Shown here: positions 49,896-58,122 of the stretch, piece by piece
Numbering within the stretch: the stretch's first letter is position 1
How the letters are laid out: every line of letters starts with the position of its first letter
DNA from: Actinoplanes auranticolor
Lineage (GTDB): Bacteria > Actinomycetota > Actinomycetes > Mycobacteriales > Micromonosporaceae
Length of the DNA stretch: 64,000 nucleotides
Assembly: GCF_018332655.1 (NCBI RefSeq)
Contig: NZ_BOQL01000032.1
Location: 1-64,000, forward strand
Direction: 5' to 3'
Translations under genes and position numbers: made by a program
Notes under the pieces: generated by a model
Databases searched by the model: none
Seen by the model: only the letters and a program-made list of their open reading frames with translations
What the model was told of the DNA's origin: nothing

Positions 49896-50713
49896 GCGTC
49901 GCGGGTGTTCGTCCAGCGGAAGGTCACCAGGCACAGCACTGATCCGATCACACACCAGGCGAGCAGCACCAAGGCGATCCGGCCGTGCTCCCAGGCGCCG
50001 CCGGCCTCGAAGCCGGCCGCGGTGTCCGGCAGGAAGACGGACTTGAAGCCCTGCGCCATCCACTTCACCGGAAAGATCGAGGCTACCGTGATCATCCAGT
50101 CGGGCAGCTGGGTGATCGGATGGATGAACACGCCGGAGATGAACTGCAGCGCGACCACCGGCACATTGAGCACGGCGCCGGCGGTCCGGGCCGAGCGGAC
50201 CAGGGCGCTGGCGGCGATCCCGAGCAGCCCGCAGGCGACGACGGAGAGCACGAAGAGCCAGCCGAAGGTGAACCAGCGCCCGGCGTCGGTGGGCAGCGAC
50301 AGATCGAAGAGGATCACGCCGACGGCGAGCAGCACGACCACCTCGGCGGCGGTCAGCACGGCGACCATGATCAGCTTGCCGAGAAAGTACGCGGTGGCGG
50401 TGACCGGCGTGCCCCGGAGCCGCTTGAGCGTGCCGTCCTCCCGGTCGGTGGCGATCCCGACCCCCATGGTGATGAACGAGGTGGCGACGATCCCGTACGC
50501 GATCATGCTGGCCGAGAAGATCCGGGCGGCGCTGAGCCCGGGATGGTCGTAGTCATCGGCGAAGATCGTGCCGAAGAGCAGAAGCAGCAGGGCGGGGAAG
50601 AGAAAACTGAAGATCAGCGCGGTGCGGTCGCGGAAGAACTGAAGAGTCTCGACCCAGCCGCGGCTGACCCCCATCCGCGCGGTCGAGGGAAGGGCCGTGT
50701 CGGTGGTCGTCAT
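49892..50713 (-). CDS. ABC-2 type transporter permease
   Basis: 273 aa from ATG 50713, ATGA overlap with the ATPase stop. Six TM helices: ALIFSFLFPALLLLLFGTIF, MIAYGIVATSFITMGVGIA, FLGKLIMVAVLTAAEVVVLL, FTFGWLFVLSVVACGLLGIA, GAVLNVPVVALQFISGVFIH, IALVLLAWCVIGSVLCLVTF. The TDREDGTLKRLRGTPVTATA loop after TM2 is the ABC-2 hallmark. Exporter of drug or antimicrobial peptide type; substrate unknown. Confidence 0.9.
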   Translation of the reverse strand: MTTTDTALPSTARMGVSRGWVETLQFFRDRTALIFSFLFPALLLLLFGTIFADDYDHPGLSAARIFSASMIAYGIVATSFITMGVGIATDREDGTLKRLRGTPVTATAYFLGKLIMVAVLTAAEVVVLLAVGVILFDLSLPTDAGRWFTFGWLFVLSVVACGLLGIAASALVRSARTAGAVLNVPVVALQFISGVFIHPITQLPDWMITVASIFPVKWMAQGFKSVFLPDTAAGFEAGGAWEHGRIALVLLAWCVIGSVLCLVTFRWTNTRDA

Positions 50714-51546
50714 CGCTGCTCTCCGATCAGGGTGAGGTAGGTGTCCTCGAGGCTGGGGCGGGTGACGGTGAGGCTGGTCAGGTCGACGCCGGCCGCGGTG
50801 AGCCGGGCGATCAGCGGGGCCGGGTCGGTGGTCTGCTCGGACTCCCGCCCGTTCGGGCCGGTCCATTCGACGGTGGCGCCGGCGCCGGCCCGGCCGCCGA
50901 GCGTGGCCGGCGTCCCCTCGGCCACCAGGGCGCCGGCGGCGATGACGGCCAGCCGGTCGGCGAGCGCCTCGGCCTCGTCGAGGTAGTGGGTGGTGAGCAG
51001 GATGGTGGTGCCCTCGGCGGCGAGCGCCCGGACCAGCTGCCAGAACTGCCGCCGGGCCTGCGGGTCGAAGCCGGTGGTGGGCTCGTCGAGGAACACGACC
51101 TCGGGCCGGCCGACGATGCCGAGCGCGACGTCGAGGCGGCGGCGCTGCCCCCCGGACAGGGCCCGGACCTTGGCCTTGGCCTGGGCGGAGAGCCCGACCA
51201 GCTCGATGACCTCGGCGGCGGACCGGGGCCGGGGATAGAACCCGGCGAGGTGCCGTACGGTCTCGGCCACGGTGAGATCGGCGGCGTCGGTGGCGGACTG
51301 CAGCACGATGCCGATCCGGGCCCGCCAGGCCCGCCCGCCGGTGGCCGGATCCTGGCCGAGCACCCGTACCTCACCGGAGTCCCGCCGCCGGTGCCCCTCG
51401 AGAATCTCGACGGTGGTGGTCTTACCGGCGCCGTTGGGGCCGAGCAGGGCGAAGACCTCGCCGTGCGGCACGGAGAGATCGATGCCCGCGACCGCGGGAC
51501 GGGAACCGTAGGTCTTGCGGAGGCTGGTGACCTCGATCGCTGTCAT
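50710..51546 (-). CDS. ABC transporter ATP-binding protein (DrrA/CcmA type)
   Basis: 278 aa. Walker A GPNGAGKT near residues 35-42, Q-loop VLQSATDAADLTVAETVRHL, signature LSGGQRRRLDVALGI, Walker B VVFLDEPTTGFDPQARR, switch His TTHYLDEA. C-terminal segment (TVEWTGPNGRESEQTTDPAP, LTSLTVTRPSLEDTYL) is the daunorubicin-resistance-type extension. First gene of the four-gene ATPase-permease-kinase-regulator operon on the minus strand. Confidence 0.92.
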   Translation of the reverse strand: MTAIEVTSLRKTYGSRPAVAGIDLSVPHGEVFALLGPNGAGKTTTVEILEGHRRRDSGEVRVLGQDPATGGRAWRARIGIVLQSATDAADLTVAETVRHLAGFYPRPRSAAEVIELVGLSAQAKAKVRALSGGQRRRLDVALGIVGRPEVVFLDEPTTGFDPQARRQFWQLVRALAAEGTTILLTTHYLDEAEALADRLAVIAAGALVAEGTPATLGGRAGAGATVEWTGPNGRESEQTTDPAPLIARLTAAGVDLTSLTVTRPSLEDTYLTLIGEQR

Positions 51547-51626
51547 GCCTACGAGCTTGGCGAAGCAGGGGGTCCGCCCGGGACGACCGCCCGGCTGTCA
51601 CCCCGTGTCCACCGATCGACGGACAG

Positions 51627-52394
51627 CTACTCCCAGCGGAACTTGCGGGCGGCCGTGGTGAGGGCGACCGCGGCCCAGAGGGTGAGGCTGAGCCAGATGC
51701 TCGCCGGCACCGCGGTGCCGTTCGTCAGGGTGTTACGCAGGGCCTCGGCGTGCGCCGCGAGCGGCAGCAGGAAATGTCCCGCCGGGCCCAGGTCGGGCGC
51801 CGCGAACATGATCCCGCCCGCGGCGAGCATGAGCACGTAGATCAGGGTGGCCGCGGCCGTGGTCGTCTCGGGCCGCAACACGCTGGCGAGGAGCAGGGCC
51901 AGGCCGCAGTAGGCAGCGGTGGCGAGCACGGTCACGCCGATGGCCGGGAGGACCTGGGAGAGCTCCGGCCGCCAGCCGGCCGCGACGCCGACCAGGGCGA
52001 GGACGAGCACCTGCACCGCGACCAGGCAGAGGATCGCGGCGGTCTTGGCGAAGAGCAGGCCGGGGCGGGTCAGCGGGGAGGCGCCGAGGCGCTTGAGCAC
52101 GCCGTAGCTGCGCTCGTAGCCGGTGGTGATCGCCTGCCCGGTGAAAGCCGTCGACATCACCGTCAGGGCGAGCACGCCGGGGACGACAAAACCGAGGCGG
52201 TCGTCGCCGGGCACGTTGGTGGCCCGGGTCAGGCCGGCCCCGAGCAGCACCAGCAGGGGCACGCCCATGGCGAGCACCACGGCCTCACCACGGCGGGCGG
52301 TCAGCAGCAACTCCATGCGGACCTGCTGGCGCAGGATCGCCCGCATGGGTGCCCGGCCGGGGGCGGGGGTGAACGTGCCGGCGTCGGTGCTCAT
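51627..52394 (-). CDS. ABC-2 type transporter permease (second exporter)
   Basis: 255 aa. N-terminal cytoplasmic RQQVRMELLLTARRGEAV, then six TM helices (VVLAMGVPLLVLLGAGL, LGFVVPGVLALTVMSTAF, AKTAAILCLVAVQVLVLALV, QVLPAIGVTVLATAAYCGLA, AATLIYVLMLAAGGIMFAAP, WLSLTLWAAVALTTAA). The ABC-2 loop YERSYGVLKRLGASPLTRPG follows TM2. Starts 28 nt after the ATPase stop. Same general class as the exporter at 49892-51546 but no two-component genes belong to this pair. Confidence 0.88.
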   Translation of the reverse strand: MSTDAGTFTPAPGRAPMRAILRQQVRMELLLTARRGEAVVLAMGVPLLVLLGAGLTRATNVPGDDRLGFVVPGVLALTVMSTAFTGQAITTGYERSYGVLKRLGASPLTRPGLLFAKTAAILCLVAVQVLVLALVGVAAGWRPELSQVLPAIGVTVLATAAYCGLALLLASVLRPETTTAAATLIYVLMLAAGGIMFAAPDLGPAGHFLLPLAAHAEALRNTLTNGTAVPASIWLSLTLWAAVALTTAARKFRWE

Positions 52395-52422
52395 CGCCCA
52401 GCTCCAGGATTCGTCACGGGCG

Positions 52423-53337
52423 TCATCGGGTGGCTCCGGCGGTCAGGGCCAGGTAGACGTCTTCGAGGGTACGGCGGCGGGTGTTGACCGCGGTGACCTG
52501 CGCGCCGGCCGTGGCGAACCAGCCGAGCACCGCGGCGATGGCCTCGGTGTCGAGAGAGCCGGCGATCGCGTACTCACCCGGGTTGTCCTCGGTGACCTCG
52601 GCGTCCAGGCGGGCGGCGAGGTCGGCGACCGGGAGGGCGGGGTCCGCGCGGACCTGAAGGAGGTCGATCCCGGCCGCGGCCGTGAGCTCGGCCGGCGTGC
52701 CGGTCGCCGCGACCACGCCGTTGTCCATGATGACCACGTGATCGGCCAGGCTCTCGGCCTCGTCGAGCAGGTGCGTGGTGAGCAGGACGGAGACACCGTC
52801 GGCGCGCAGGCTCTCGACCAGCTCCCAGGTGGTCTGCCGGGCCCCGACGTCCATCCCGGCGGTGGGCTCGTCGAGGAAGACCAGCTCGGGCCGCCCGACG
52901 AGCGCGACGGCCAGGGACAGCCGCTGCTGCTCGCCGCCGGAGAGCCGGCGGAACGTGGTCTTGGCGAACTTCCGCAGCCCGAGCCGGTCGAGCAGCATGT
53001 CGGTGTCGAGCGGGTGCGCCGCGAAGGAGGCGAAGAGCCGGAGGATGTCGCCGGCGGTCGCCCACGGGTAGACGCCGCCGGACTGCAGCATGATGCCGAG
53101 GCGCGGCATCAGGTCGTCATGATCGGCGACCGGGTCGAGCCCGAGCACGCGGGCGGACCCGGCGTCGGGTGCCCGGAAGCCCTCACAGACCTGCAGCAGA
53201 CTGGTCTTGCCGGCGCCGTTGTTGCCGAGCAGGGCCAGAATCGCGCCGCGCGGGACGGTCAGCGAAACGCCACCGACGGCAACGACATCGCCGTACTTCA
53301 CGACGACGTCCTGCACCTCGACGGCAGCTTCACGCAT
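52423..53337 (-). CDS. ABC transporter ATP-binding protein (second exporter)
   Basis: 304 aa from ATG 53337; the open frame continues upstream across the non-coding CebR-type region and is not used. Walker A GNNGAGKTS near residues 38-46, Q-loop MLQSGGVYPWATAGDILRLF, signature LSGGEQQRLSLAVALV, Walker B LVFLDEPTAGMDVGARQ, switch His TTHLLDEA. C-terminal accessory domain (DLLQVRADPALPVADLAARL, RRRTLEDVYLALTAG). Paired with the permease at 51627. Confidence 0.92.
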   Translation of the reverse strand: MREAAVEVQDVVVKYGDVVAVGGVSLTVPRGAILALLGNNGAGKTSLLQVCEGFRAPDAGSARVLGLDPVADHDDLMPRLGIMLQSGGVYPWATAGDILRLFASFAAHPLDTDMLLDRLGLRKFAKTTFRRLSGGEQQRLSLAVALVGRPELVFLDEPTAGMDVGARQTTWELVESLRADGVSVLLTTHLLDEAESLADHVVIMDNGVVAATGTPAELTAAAGIDLLQVRADPALPVADLAARLDAEVTEDNPGEYAIAGSLDTEAIAAVLGWFATAGAQVTAVNTRRRTLEDVYLALTAGATR

Positions 53338-53726
53338 GGGCGGAACTGTACTGGCTGGCCGGTCCGCGGCTCCCGCCCGTCCACAGCGGTGTGGCCCAGA
53401 CCGCGCCGGGCCGGCCTCTTGTGGAGCAAGAACCGCAGGTCGCAGAGCAACTGGTCGGCGAGGAATGTGAGTGTTTCCGAACCGTTTTGCACCGGGCGGA
53501 CGATTCGCTACGCTGATCCTGGGAGCGCTCCCACCGCTCTCGGGCACTGCGGGGGCAGGCCGCCGGTCCGGTACCGGTTCCCCCCGGCAAGCCTGCGGCG
53601 TCACGCAGGCACCGGATCGGCGGCCTGACGCTCACTCGCTGCGGTGGGAGCCTCCCGCTTTTCCGCCTGCCGCCCGGCGTGGCCTGTGGCGCAGCCGGGC
53701 CCGGGCCGGTCGGTAGGGTGCTCCGC
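53338..53726. other. Non-coding interval with orphan CebR-type promoter
   Basis: 389 nt. The minus-strand ATPase promoter should lie at its left end, the CebR-type promoter/operator is at 53487-53533, and TAGGGT at 53714-53719 is the likely leaderless -10 of rnhA. GCCTGC and GCAGGC around 53590-53612 form a small hairpin. An open frame at 53471-53716 runs through the operator and shows no family features. Confidence 0.6.
53487..53533 (+). promoter_or_regulatory. CebR-type operator on a promoter with no gene behind it
   Basis: TTGCAC at 53487-53492, 16-nt spacer, TACGCT at 53509-53514, then the perfect 14-bp palindrome TGGGAGCGCTCCCA at 53520-53533 covering the expected transcription start. 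That palindrome is the known operator of CebR, the cellobiose-responsive LacI-family repressor of actinomycete cellulase and cellobiose-uptake genes. The next plus-strand gene is rnhA, which has its own -10; no glycoside hydrolase lies between. Confidence 0.75.
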
Positions 53727-54188
53727 ATGACTGGCTCGGCCACTGCGGTGGAGATCTACACCGACGGCGCTTGTATCCCCAATCCCGGACCCGGCGGGTG
53801 GGGTGCCGTGCTGCGCTGGGGCTCCAGCGAGAAGGACCTCTGCGGCGGCGAGGCGTCCTCCACGACCAACAACCGGATGGAGCTCATGGCCCCCATCCAG
53901 GCGCTGGAGAGCTTGAACCGGGCACCGCTGGCCGTGCTGCTCTACACCGACAGCATCTACGTGCGGGACGGCATCACGAAGTGGTTGCCCCGGTGGAAGG
54001 CCAACGGCTGGCTGACCTCGGCCAAGCAGCCGGTCAAGAACGTCGACCTGTGGCAGCGGCTCGAAGCGGCGGTGTCCCGGCACGACGTGCAGTGGCACTG
54101 GGTCAAGGGCCACGCCGGCCACCCCGAGAACGAGCGCGCCGACCGGCTCGCCGCGCGGGGGCTGCAGGAGGCGCTCGCCGCTCGCTGA
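53727..54188 (+). CDS. rnhA: Ribonuclease HI
   Basis: 153 aa from ATG 53727; TAGGGT at 53714-53719 ends 7 nt before it (leaderless), and the upstream start at 53679 is not needed. All catalytic acids of RNase HI are present: D13 (IYTDGAC), E52 (NNRMELMA), D75 (LYTDSIYV) and D139 (ENERADRLA), with H132 in KGHAGHPENE. The basic handle region KWLPRWKANGWLTSAKQPVK is also intact. Degrades the RNA strand of RNA-DNA hybrids in the cytoplasm. Confidence 0.95.
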   Translation: MTGSATAVEIYTDGACIPNPGPGGWGAVLRWGSSEKDLCGGEASSTTNNRMELMAPIQALESLNRAPLAVLLYTDSIYVRDGITKWLPRWKANGWLTSAKQPVKNVDLWQRLEAAVSRHDVQWHWVKGHAGHPENERADRLAARGLQEALAAR

Positions 54189-54205
54189 ACACCCGGCCCG
54201 GCCCG

Positions 54206-54649
54206 TCAGTCGGGCTCGGGGCTCAACTGCTGGAGAACCCGCAGGAAGACCCGCTTGTCCGCCGGCGTCAGCTCGCTCAGCAACTGCTCCTCCGCGGCGC
54301 GGATCCCGGTTCTCACGGAGGCGTACAGCTGCCGCCCGGCCGGCGTCAGCCGCAGCAGCCGTACCCGTCGGTCCTCGGGGTCCGGCTCGCGCTCGATCAG
54401 GGCGCGTTCCTGCAGCTCGTCGAGAGTCCCGATGATCCGCGTCTTGTCCGCGCCGATGGCGCGCGCGAGCGCCGCCTGGGTGCGCATCGGCTGGTCGGCC
54501 AGGGCACTGAGCACGATGTAGCCCCACATCGACAGGTCGTGGGCGGCGAGCACGGGCCGCTCGGCGGCGACCAGCGCGCGGCCGAGCCGCACGACCATCG
54601 CGCCCAGGTCGGGGCGGTCACGGTCCGGATCGGGCACGGCCGAGAACAT
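54206..54649 (-). CDS. MarR family transcriptional regulator
   Basis: 147 aa from ATG 54649; the frame is open upstream only through the divergent gene. Winged helix: MWGYIVLSALADQPMRTQAA, LARAIGADKTRIIGTLDELQ and the wing ERALIEREPDPEDRRVRLLR with the DxR tip (EDRR). C-terminal dimer helix VRTGIRAAEEQLLSELTPAD. Divergent from the TIGR03086 gene across 40 nt, so a site there would control both. Ligand unknown. Confidence 0.9.
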   Translation of the reverse strand: MFSAVPDPDRDRPDLGAMVVRLGRALVAAERPVLAAHDLSMWGYIVLSALADQPMRTQAALARAIGADKTRIIGTLDELQERALIEREPDPEDRRVRLLRLTPAGRQLYASVRTGIRAAEEQLLSELTPADKRVFLRVLQQLSPEPD

Positions 54650-54654
54650 ACACC

Positions 54655-54683
54655 TTGACAAATCATGTACGCACGCAGATCGT
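54655..54683 (+). promoter_or_regulatory. Promoter of the TIGR03086 gene, between divergent genes
   Basis: Consensus TTGACA at 54655-54660, 17-nt spacer, GATCGT at 54678-54683, and the ATG at 54690 six nt on (leaderless). TACA at 54649-54652 and TGTA at 54666-54669 flank the -35 and could be the tips of a MarR site. The only perfect -35 hexamer noticed in the window. Confidence 0.55.
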
Positions 54684-54689
54684 AAGCAT

Positions 54690-55295
54690 ATGCATACTAT
54701 CGAGCTGCGGGCCACCCATGCGCGGGCTGTCCGAGCGACCGTGCCCCTCGTCGCGCAGGTGCGCCCGCCCGACCTGTCGCTACCGACACCATGCGCCGCA
54801 TGGGACCTCGGCCGGTTGCTCGCCCACATGACCGTCCAGCACCGCGGTTTCGCCGCCGCTGCCGCAGGCCACGGTGGTGACCTCGACACCTGGCAGCCCC
54901 GTCCGCCGGGCGACGACCCCGCCCGGGAGTACGCGGAGGCGGCCGAGGCGGTCATCGCGGCTTTCGCCCAGCCCGACGTCCTCGATCGGGGCTTCCTGCT
55001 GCCCGAGATCACGCCACGGCCGATCCCGGGCAGGCTCGCGATCGGGTTCCACCTCGTCGACTACGTGGTGCACGGCTGGGACGTCGCGCGGTCGCTCGGC
55101 CTCGCGTACGAGCTGCCGCCGGACGTGCTCGCCGCGGCCCTGCCCGTTGCGGAGGCCGTGCCCACCGGGGAGTCCCGGCTGGCGCCGGGAGCGGCCTTCG
55201 CGCCGCCGGTGCCGGACCCCGGTCCGGATCCGCTGGATCGCATCCTCGCCCTGCTCGGGCGGGATCCGGGCCGGAATGTCGTACCGCGCCGCTAG
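54690..55295 (+). CDS. TIGR03086 family metal-binding protein (mycothiol maleylpyruvate isomerase-like)
   Basis: 201 aa. The MDMPI_N/DinB-like helical bundle: LSLPTPCAAWDLGRLLAHMT (the PTPCxxWxxxxLLxH family signature with the first metal His), GFLLPEITPRPIPGRLAIGF, HLVDYVVHGWDVARSLGLAY carrying the other His ligands in HxxDxxxHxWD. Related proteins use mycothiol in isomerisation or S-transfer, in line with an actinobacterial host. Divergent from MarR, which probably controls it. Substrate unknown. Confidence 0.88.
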   Translation: MHTIELRATHARAVRATVPLVAQVRPPDLSLPTPCAAWDLGRLLAHMTVQHRGFAAAAAGHGGDLDTWQPRPPGDDPAREYAEAAEAVIAAFAQPDVLDRGFLLPEITPRPIPGRLAIGFHLVDYVVHGWDVARSLGLAYELPPDVLAAALPVAEAVPTGESRLAPGAAFAPPVPDPGPDPLDRILALLGRDPGRNVVPRR

Positions 55296-55306
55296 CGTTC
55301 CCGACC

Positions 55307-56491
55307 ATGGATCAGCACCCAGCGGGAGCGGCCGGCGTGATCACGCCGTTCGCGATTCGCGCCGACGACGAGGCCCTGGCCGACCTGCGCGGGCGGCTGA
55401 GGCGGACCCGCTGGCCGGAGCCCGCCACCGTCGGCGGCTGGACCCAGGGCGTGCCGCTGGCGGAGTTGCAGGCGCTGTGCGGGTATTGGGCCGACGGCTA
55501 CGACTGGCGAGCGGCCGAGGCCCGGCTCAACCGGCTGTCCCAGTTCCGGACGACCGTCGACGGGCTCGGCCTCCACTTCGTCCACGTGCGGTCGCCGCAT
55601 CCCGGGGCCGTGCCGCTGGTGCTCACGCACGGTTGGCCGGGCTCGGTCGTGGAGTTCGCCAAGGTGATCGGCCCGCTCACCGATCCGGTCGCGCACGGCG
55701 GCGAGGCGGCGGACGCCTTCCACGTGGTGTGCCCGTCCCTGCCCGGGTACGGCTTCAGCGACCGTCCCGCCGAGCCCGGCTGGACAGTGGAACGGACAGC
55801 CGACGCGTGGGTGGTGCTCATGGAGCGACTGGGTTATCCGCGCTTCGTGGCCGCGGGTCACGACTGGGGCACCAGCGTCAGCACGAGCATCGCCCAGCAG
55901 CACCCCGACCGGGTCCTCGGCATCCACGTCATGCCACCGCTGGTCGCGCCGGATCCGGCGACGTTCGACGCCCTCACCGAGGCGGAGCACTCCGCCCTGC
56001 ACGACCTCGAGACCTCGGGTGACAGCGGCGACGGCTACTCCCTGGAGCAGTCGACGAGACCCCAGACCATCGGCTACGGCCTGGTCGACTCCCCCGCCGC
56101 CCTGGCCGCCTGGATCATCGAGAAGTTCCAGGCCTGGACGGACTGCGGCGGTGACCTGTCCACCGTGCTCACTCGCGACGAGCTGCTGGACAATCTGATG
56201 CTCTACTGGCTGCCCGGGACGGGCGCCTCGGCAGCGCGGCTCTACTGGGAGAGCTTCCGGTCAGTTCAGGCCCGGTTCCGCACCGGCACGACCGATGTGG
56301 TGGAGGTGCCGGCCGCCTGCTCGGTCTTCCCGAGGGAGAACCCGAGACCGTCGCGCCGATGGGCCGAGCAGCGGTTCCTGGACATCCGTTACTGGGGTGA
56401 GCCGGAGCGCGGCGGGCACTTCGCAGCCTTCGAGCAGCCGGCGTTGTTCGTCGCTGAGCTCCGCGCCGGTTGGCGGGCAATGCGGTCCTGA
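55307..56491 (+). CDS. Epoxide hydrolase (EHN-type alpha/beta hydrolase)
   Basis: 394 aa, ATG 55307; TAGCGT at 55293-55298 ends 8 nt upstream. N-terminal EHN domain: ITPFAIRADDEALADLRGRL, RRTRWPEPATVGGWTQGVPL, then the alpha/beta hydrolase core. Oxyanion-hole HGWPGS; nucleophile elbow AAGHDWGTS with the catalytic Asp; epoxide-activating Tyr probably in the lid (LYWLPGTGASAARLYWESF); catalytic His in RGGHFAAFEQP. Hydrolyses epoxides to diols, usually xenobiotics or juvenile-hormone-like esters. Cytoplasmic. Length matches the family. Confidence 0.9.
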   Translation: MDQHPAGAAGVITPFAIRADDEALADLRGRLRRTRWPEPATVGGWTQGVPLAELQALCGYWADGYDWRAAEARLNRLSQFRTTVDGLGLHFVHVRSPHPGAVPLVLTHGWPGSVVEFAKVIGPLTDPVAHGGEAADAFHVVCPSLPGYGFSDRPAEPGWTVERTADAWVVLMERLGYPRFVAAGHDWGTSVSTSIAQQHPDRVLGIHVMPPLVAPDPATFDALTEAEHSALHDLETSGDSGDGYSLEQSTRPQTIGYGLVDSPAALAAWIIEKFQAWTDCGGDLSTVLTRDELLDNLMLYWLPGTGASAARLYWESFRSVQARFRTGTTDVVEVPAACSVFPRENPRPSRRWAEQRFLDIRYWGEPERGGHFAAFEQPALFVAELRAGWRAMRS

Positions 56492-56555
56492 GCCACAGCA
56501 CCGCCGGCGGCCATCGGACGAACGGTCGTGGGAAGCATCCGGAGGCGTGCTGGAC

Positions 56556-57095
56556 ATGCCTTCCGCCGCGCAGGACGATGAGCGCGTGCCGCATATCAAC
56601 CTGCCCGAACTGCCCGGCATGGTCGGGCTCCTGGTCCAGTATCCGCATACCGCCGGCCCGCTCAACGGCCTGGCCGACGCCCTGTTGCGGGGGCCGTCAC
56701 CCCTCACCCCGGGCGAGCGGGAGACGATCGCCGCCTACGTCTCGAGCCGCAACGAGTGCACGTACTGCAGCGGGATCCACGGCGCGGTCGCCGCCCACCT
56801 GCTGCACCAGGAAGGCAAGACCACCGAGCACCCGGAGACCGATCCCAAGCTGCAGGCACTGCTGGCCATCGCGGAGAAGGTGCGGGTGGACGGCCGCGGC
56901 GTCAGCCCGGCGGACATCGACCTCGCCCGCAAGCATGGCGCCGACGACAAGGCCATCCACGACACGGTGCTGATCGCGGCGGCCTTCTCGATGTACAACC
57001 GGTACGTCGACGGCCTGGCCACGCTCGCCCCGCGGGAGCCCGAGGTGTACGCCCAGCACGCCAAGAACCTGGCCGAGGGCGGCTACCTGCGCTGA
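56556..57095 (+). CDS. Carboxymuconolactone decarboxylase/AhpD-family protein
   Basis: 179 aa from ATG 56556 with GGAGG (56541-56545) upstream; GTG 56586 would give a shorter form. All-helical AhpD fold: LVQYPHTAGPLNGLADALLR, TPGERETIAAYVSSRNECTY, then the redox motif CTYCSGIH (C-x2-C-x3-H), the peroxidatic centre of AhpD-like peroxidases; IAEKVRVDGRGVSPADIDLA, IAAAFSMYNRYVDGLATLAP. Probably an alkylhydroperoxidase-like reductase; physiological substrate unknown. Its last 13 nt overlap the convergent GNAT gene. Confidence 0.88.
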   Translation: MPSAAQDDERVPHINLPELPGMVGLLVQYPHTAGPLNGLADALLRGPSPLTPGERETIAAYVSSRNECTYCSGIHGAVAAHLLHQEGKTTEHPETDPKLQALLAIAEKVRVDGRGVSPADIDLARKHGADDKAIHDTVLIAAAFSMYNRYVDGLATLAPREPEVYAQHAKNLAEGGYLR

Positions 57096-57673
57096 CCGTC
57101 GGCGGCGACCCATTCGGCCCGGGTCAGGGCGTATTCCACGTCGCCATGCTCGTCGCCGGGGATCCGCTCCGGCCACTCCTGGTGGAACGTGCGGATGTAG
57201 CGCAGGCCCGCCTTCTCCATGACCCGGCGCGAGCCGATGTTGACGGCCAGCGTCTCGGCGTAGACACGCTCGACGCCGAGCTCGGTGAAGCCCTTGCGGA
57301 TCAGCGCCAGGCTCCCCTCGGTCGCGTAGCCCTTGCCCCACGCCTCGCGGCGCAGCCGATATCCCAGCTCCACCCCCGAGCCGGCGTCACCACCGGCGGG
57401 TGGGCCGTCCGGGCGGGGCCGGAGATGGAACCAGCCGACGAAACGCCCGGTCGCCTTCTCCACGGCGGCCCAGAAGCCGAACTGCTCACCCCGCTCGTGG
57501 TACGCCAGCCAGAACGGGAGCACCACGTCCCGAACCTCCTCGAACGGCGTCGCACGGCCGCCCGTCACGTAGCGCATCACCGCAGGATCGCTGTCCAGCT
57601 CGACGATGAGGTCGACATCGGCCTCGGTGAAGTGGCGCAGCACCAGCCGATCCGTCTCCAGGTAGTTGCCCAT
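57083..57673 (-). CDS. GNAT N-acetyltransferase (RimJ/RimL type)
   Basis: 196 aa from ATG 57673. N-terminal LETDRLVLRHFTEADVDLIV is the usual opening of this group. Motif A LGYRLRREAWGKGYATEGSL with the acetyl-CoA loop REAWGKGYATE, motif B TLAVNIGSRRVMEKAGLRYI (the N-x-x-S-x-x-V-x-x-K-x-G pattern). Acceptor substrate unknown. 3' end overlaps the AhpD-like gene by 13 nt in convergent orientation. Confidence 0.88.
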   Translation of the reverse strand: MGNYLETDRLVLRHFTEADVDLIVELDSDPAVMRYVTGGRATPFEEVRDVVLPFWLAYHERGEQFGFWAAVEKATGRFVGWFHLRPRPDGPPAGGDAGSGVELGYRLRREAWGKGYATEGSLALIRKGFTELGVERVYAETLAVNIGSRRVMEKAGLRYIRTFHQEWPERIPGDEHGDVEYALTRAEWVAADGQRR

Positions 57674-57711
57674 GCCCTCATCCTGGACCGGTCGAAGACG
57701 GCTGCACCGGC

Positions 57712-58083
57712 CTATCGGCTGCCCGGTGGGTCGGCGTCGGGCCGGCCGGCGACGTAGGCGGCGGCCACTCGTTTCGGGACCACCATGCGCCAGGCGTCGA
57801 TCACCAGCTCCTCCATCTGTCGGTGGTCGAGCTCGGCCGGCCAGGCCTGAACCCACTGGAAACGCAGGTCGGTCGGCTTCGGCAGGTGGAAGACCTTCGG
57901 CTGGGACGCCACCAGCGAGTCGCGCTCCTCCTTCGGGAACGCGAAGCCCATGACCGTCTCATCGCGGGAGAACGCCACGTAGACGATCTGCCCCACCCGG
58001 AACTTCACCCGGTCGTAGATCAGGTGCTCGGTGGTGCGGGGCAGCTTCCTGGCGACCTCGCGGACCTCCTGGACGGTGACCAT
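57712..58083 (-). CDS. MmcQ/YjbR family protein
   Basis: 123 aa, ATG 58083; the minus-strand TAGGGT (plus 58089-58094) ends 5 nt before it. The YjbR fold shows in VQEVREVARKLPRTTEHLIY, FRVGQIVYVAFSRDETVMGF, FPKEERDSLVASQPKVFHLP and WVQAWPAELDHRQMEELVID ending AWRMVVPKRV. Often annotated as a DNA-binding protein; the fold resembles CyaY. No defined cellular role. Confidence 0.88.
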   Translation of the reverse strand: MVTVQEVREVARKLPRTTEHLIYDRVKFRVGQIVYVAFSRDETVMGFAFPKEERDSLVASQPKVFHLPKPTDLRFQWVQAWPAELDHRQMEELVIDAWRMVVPKRVAAAYVAGRPDADPPGSR

Positions 58084-58122
58084 GGCGCACCCTAACGCCG
58101 GGCTGTGACAGTTCCGGCCGAT

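Noticed and set aside
53471..53716. 81-codon frame directly after the CebR-type promoter, considered as its target gene
   Set aside because: The start lies upstream of the predicted transcription start and the product has no recognisable features.
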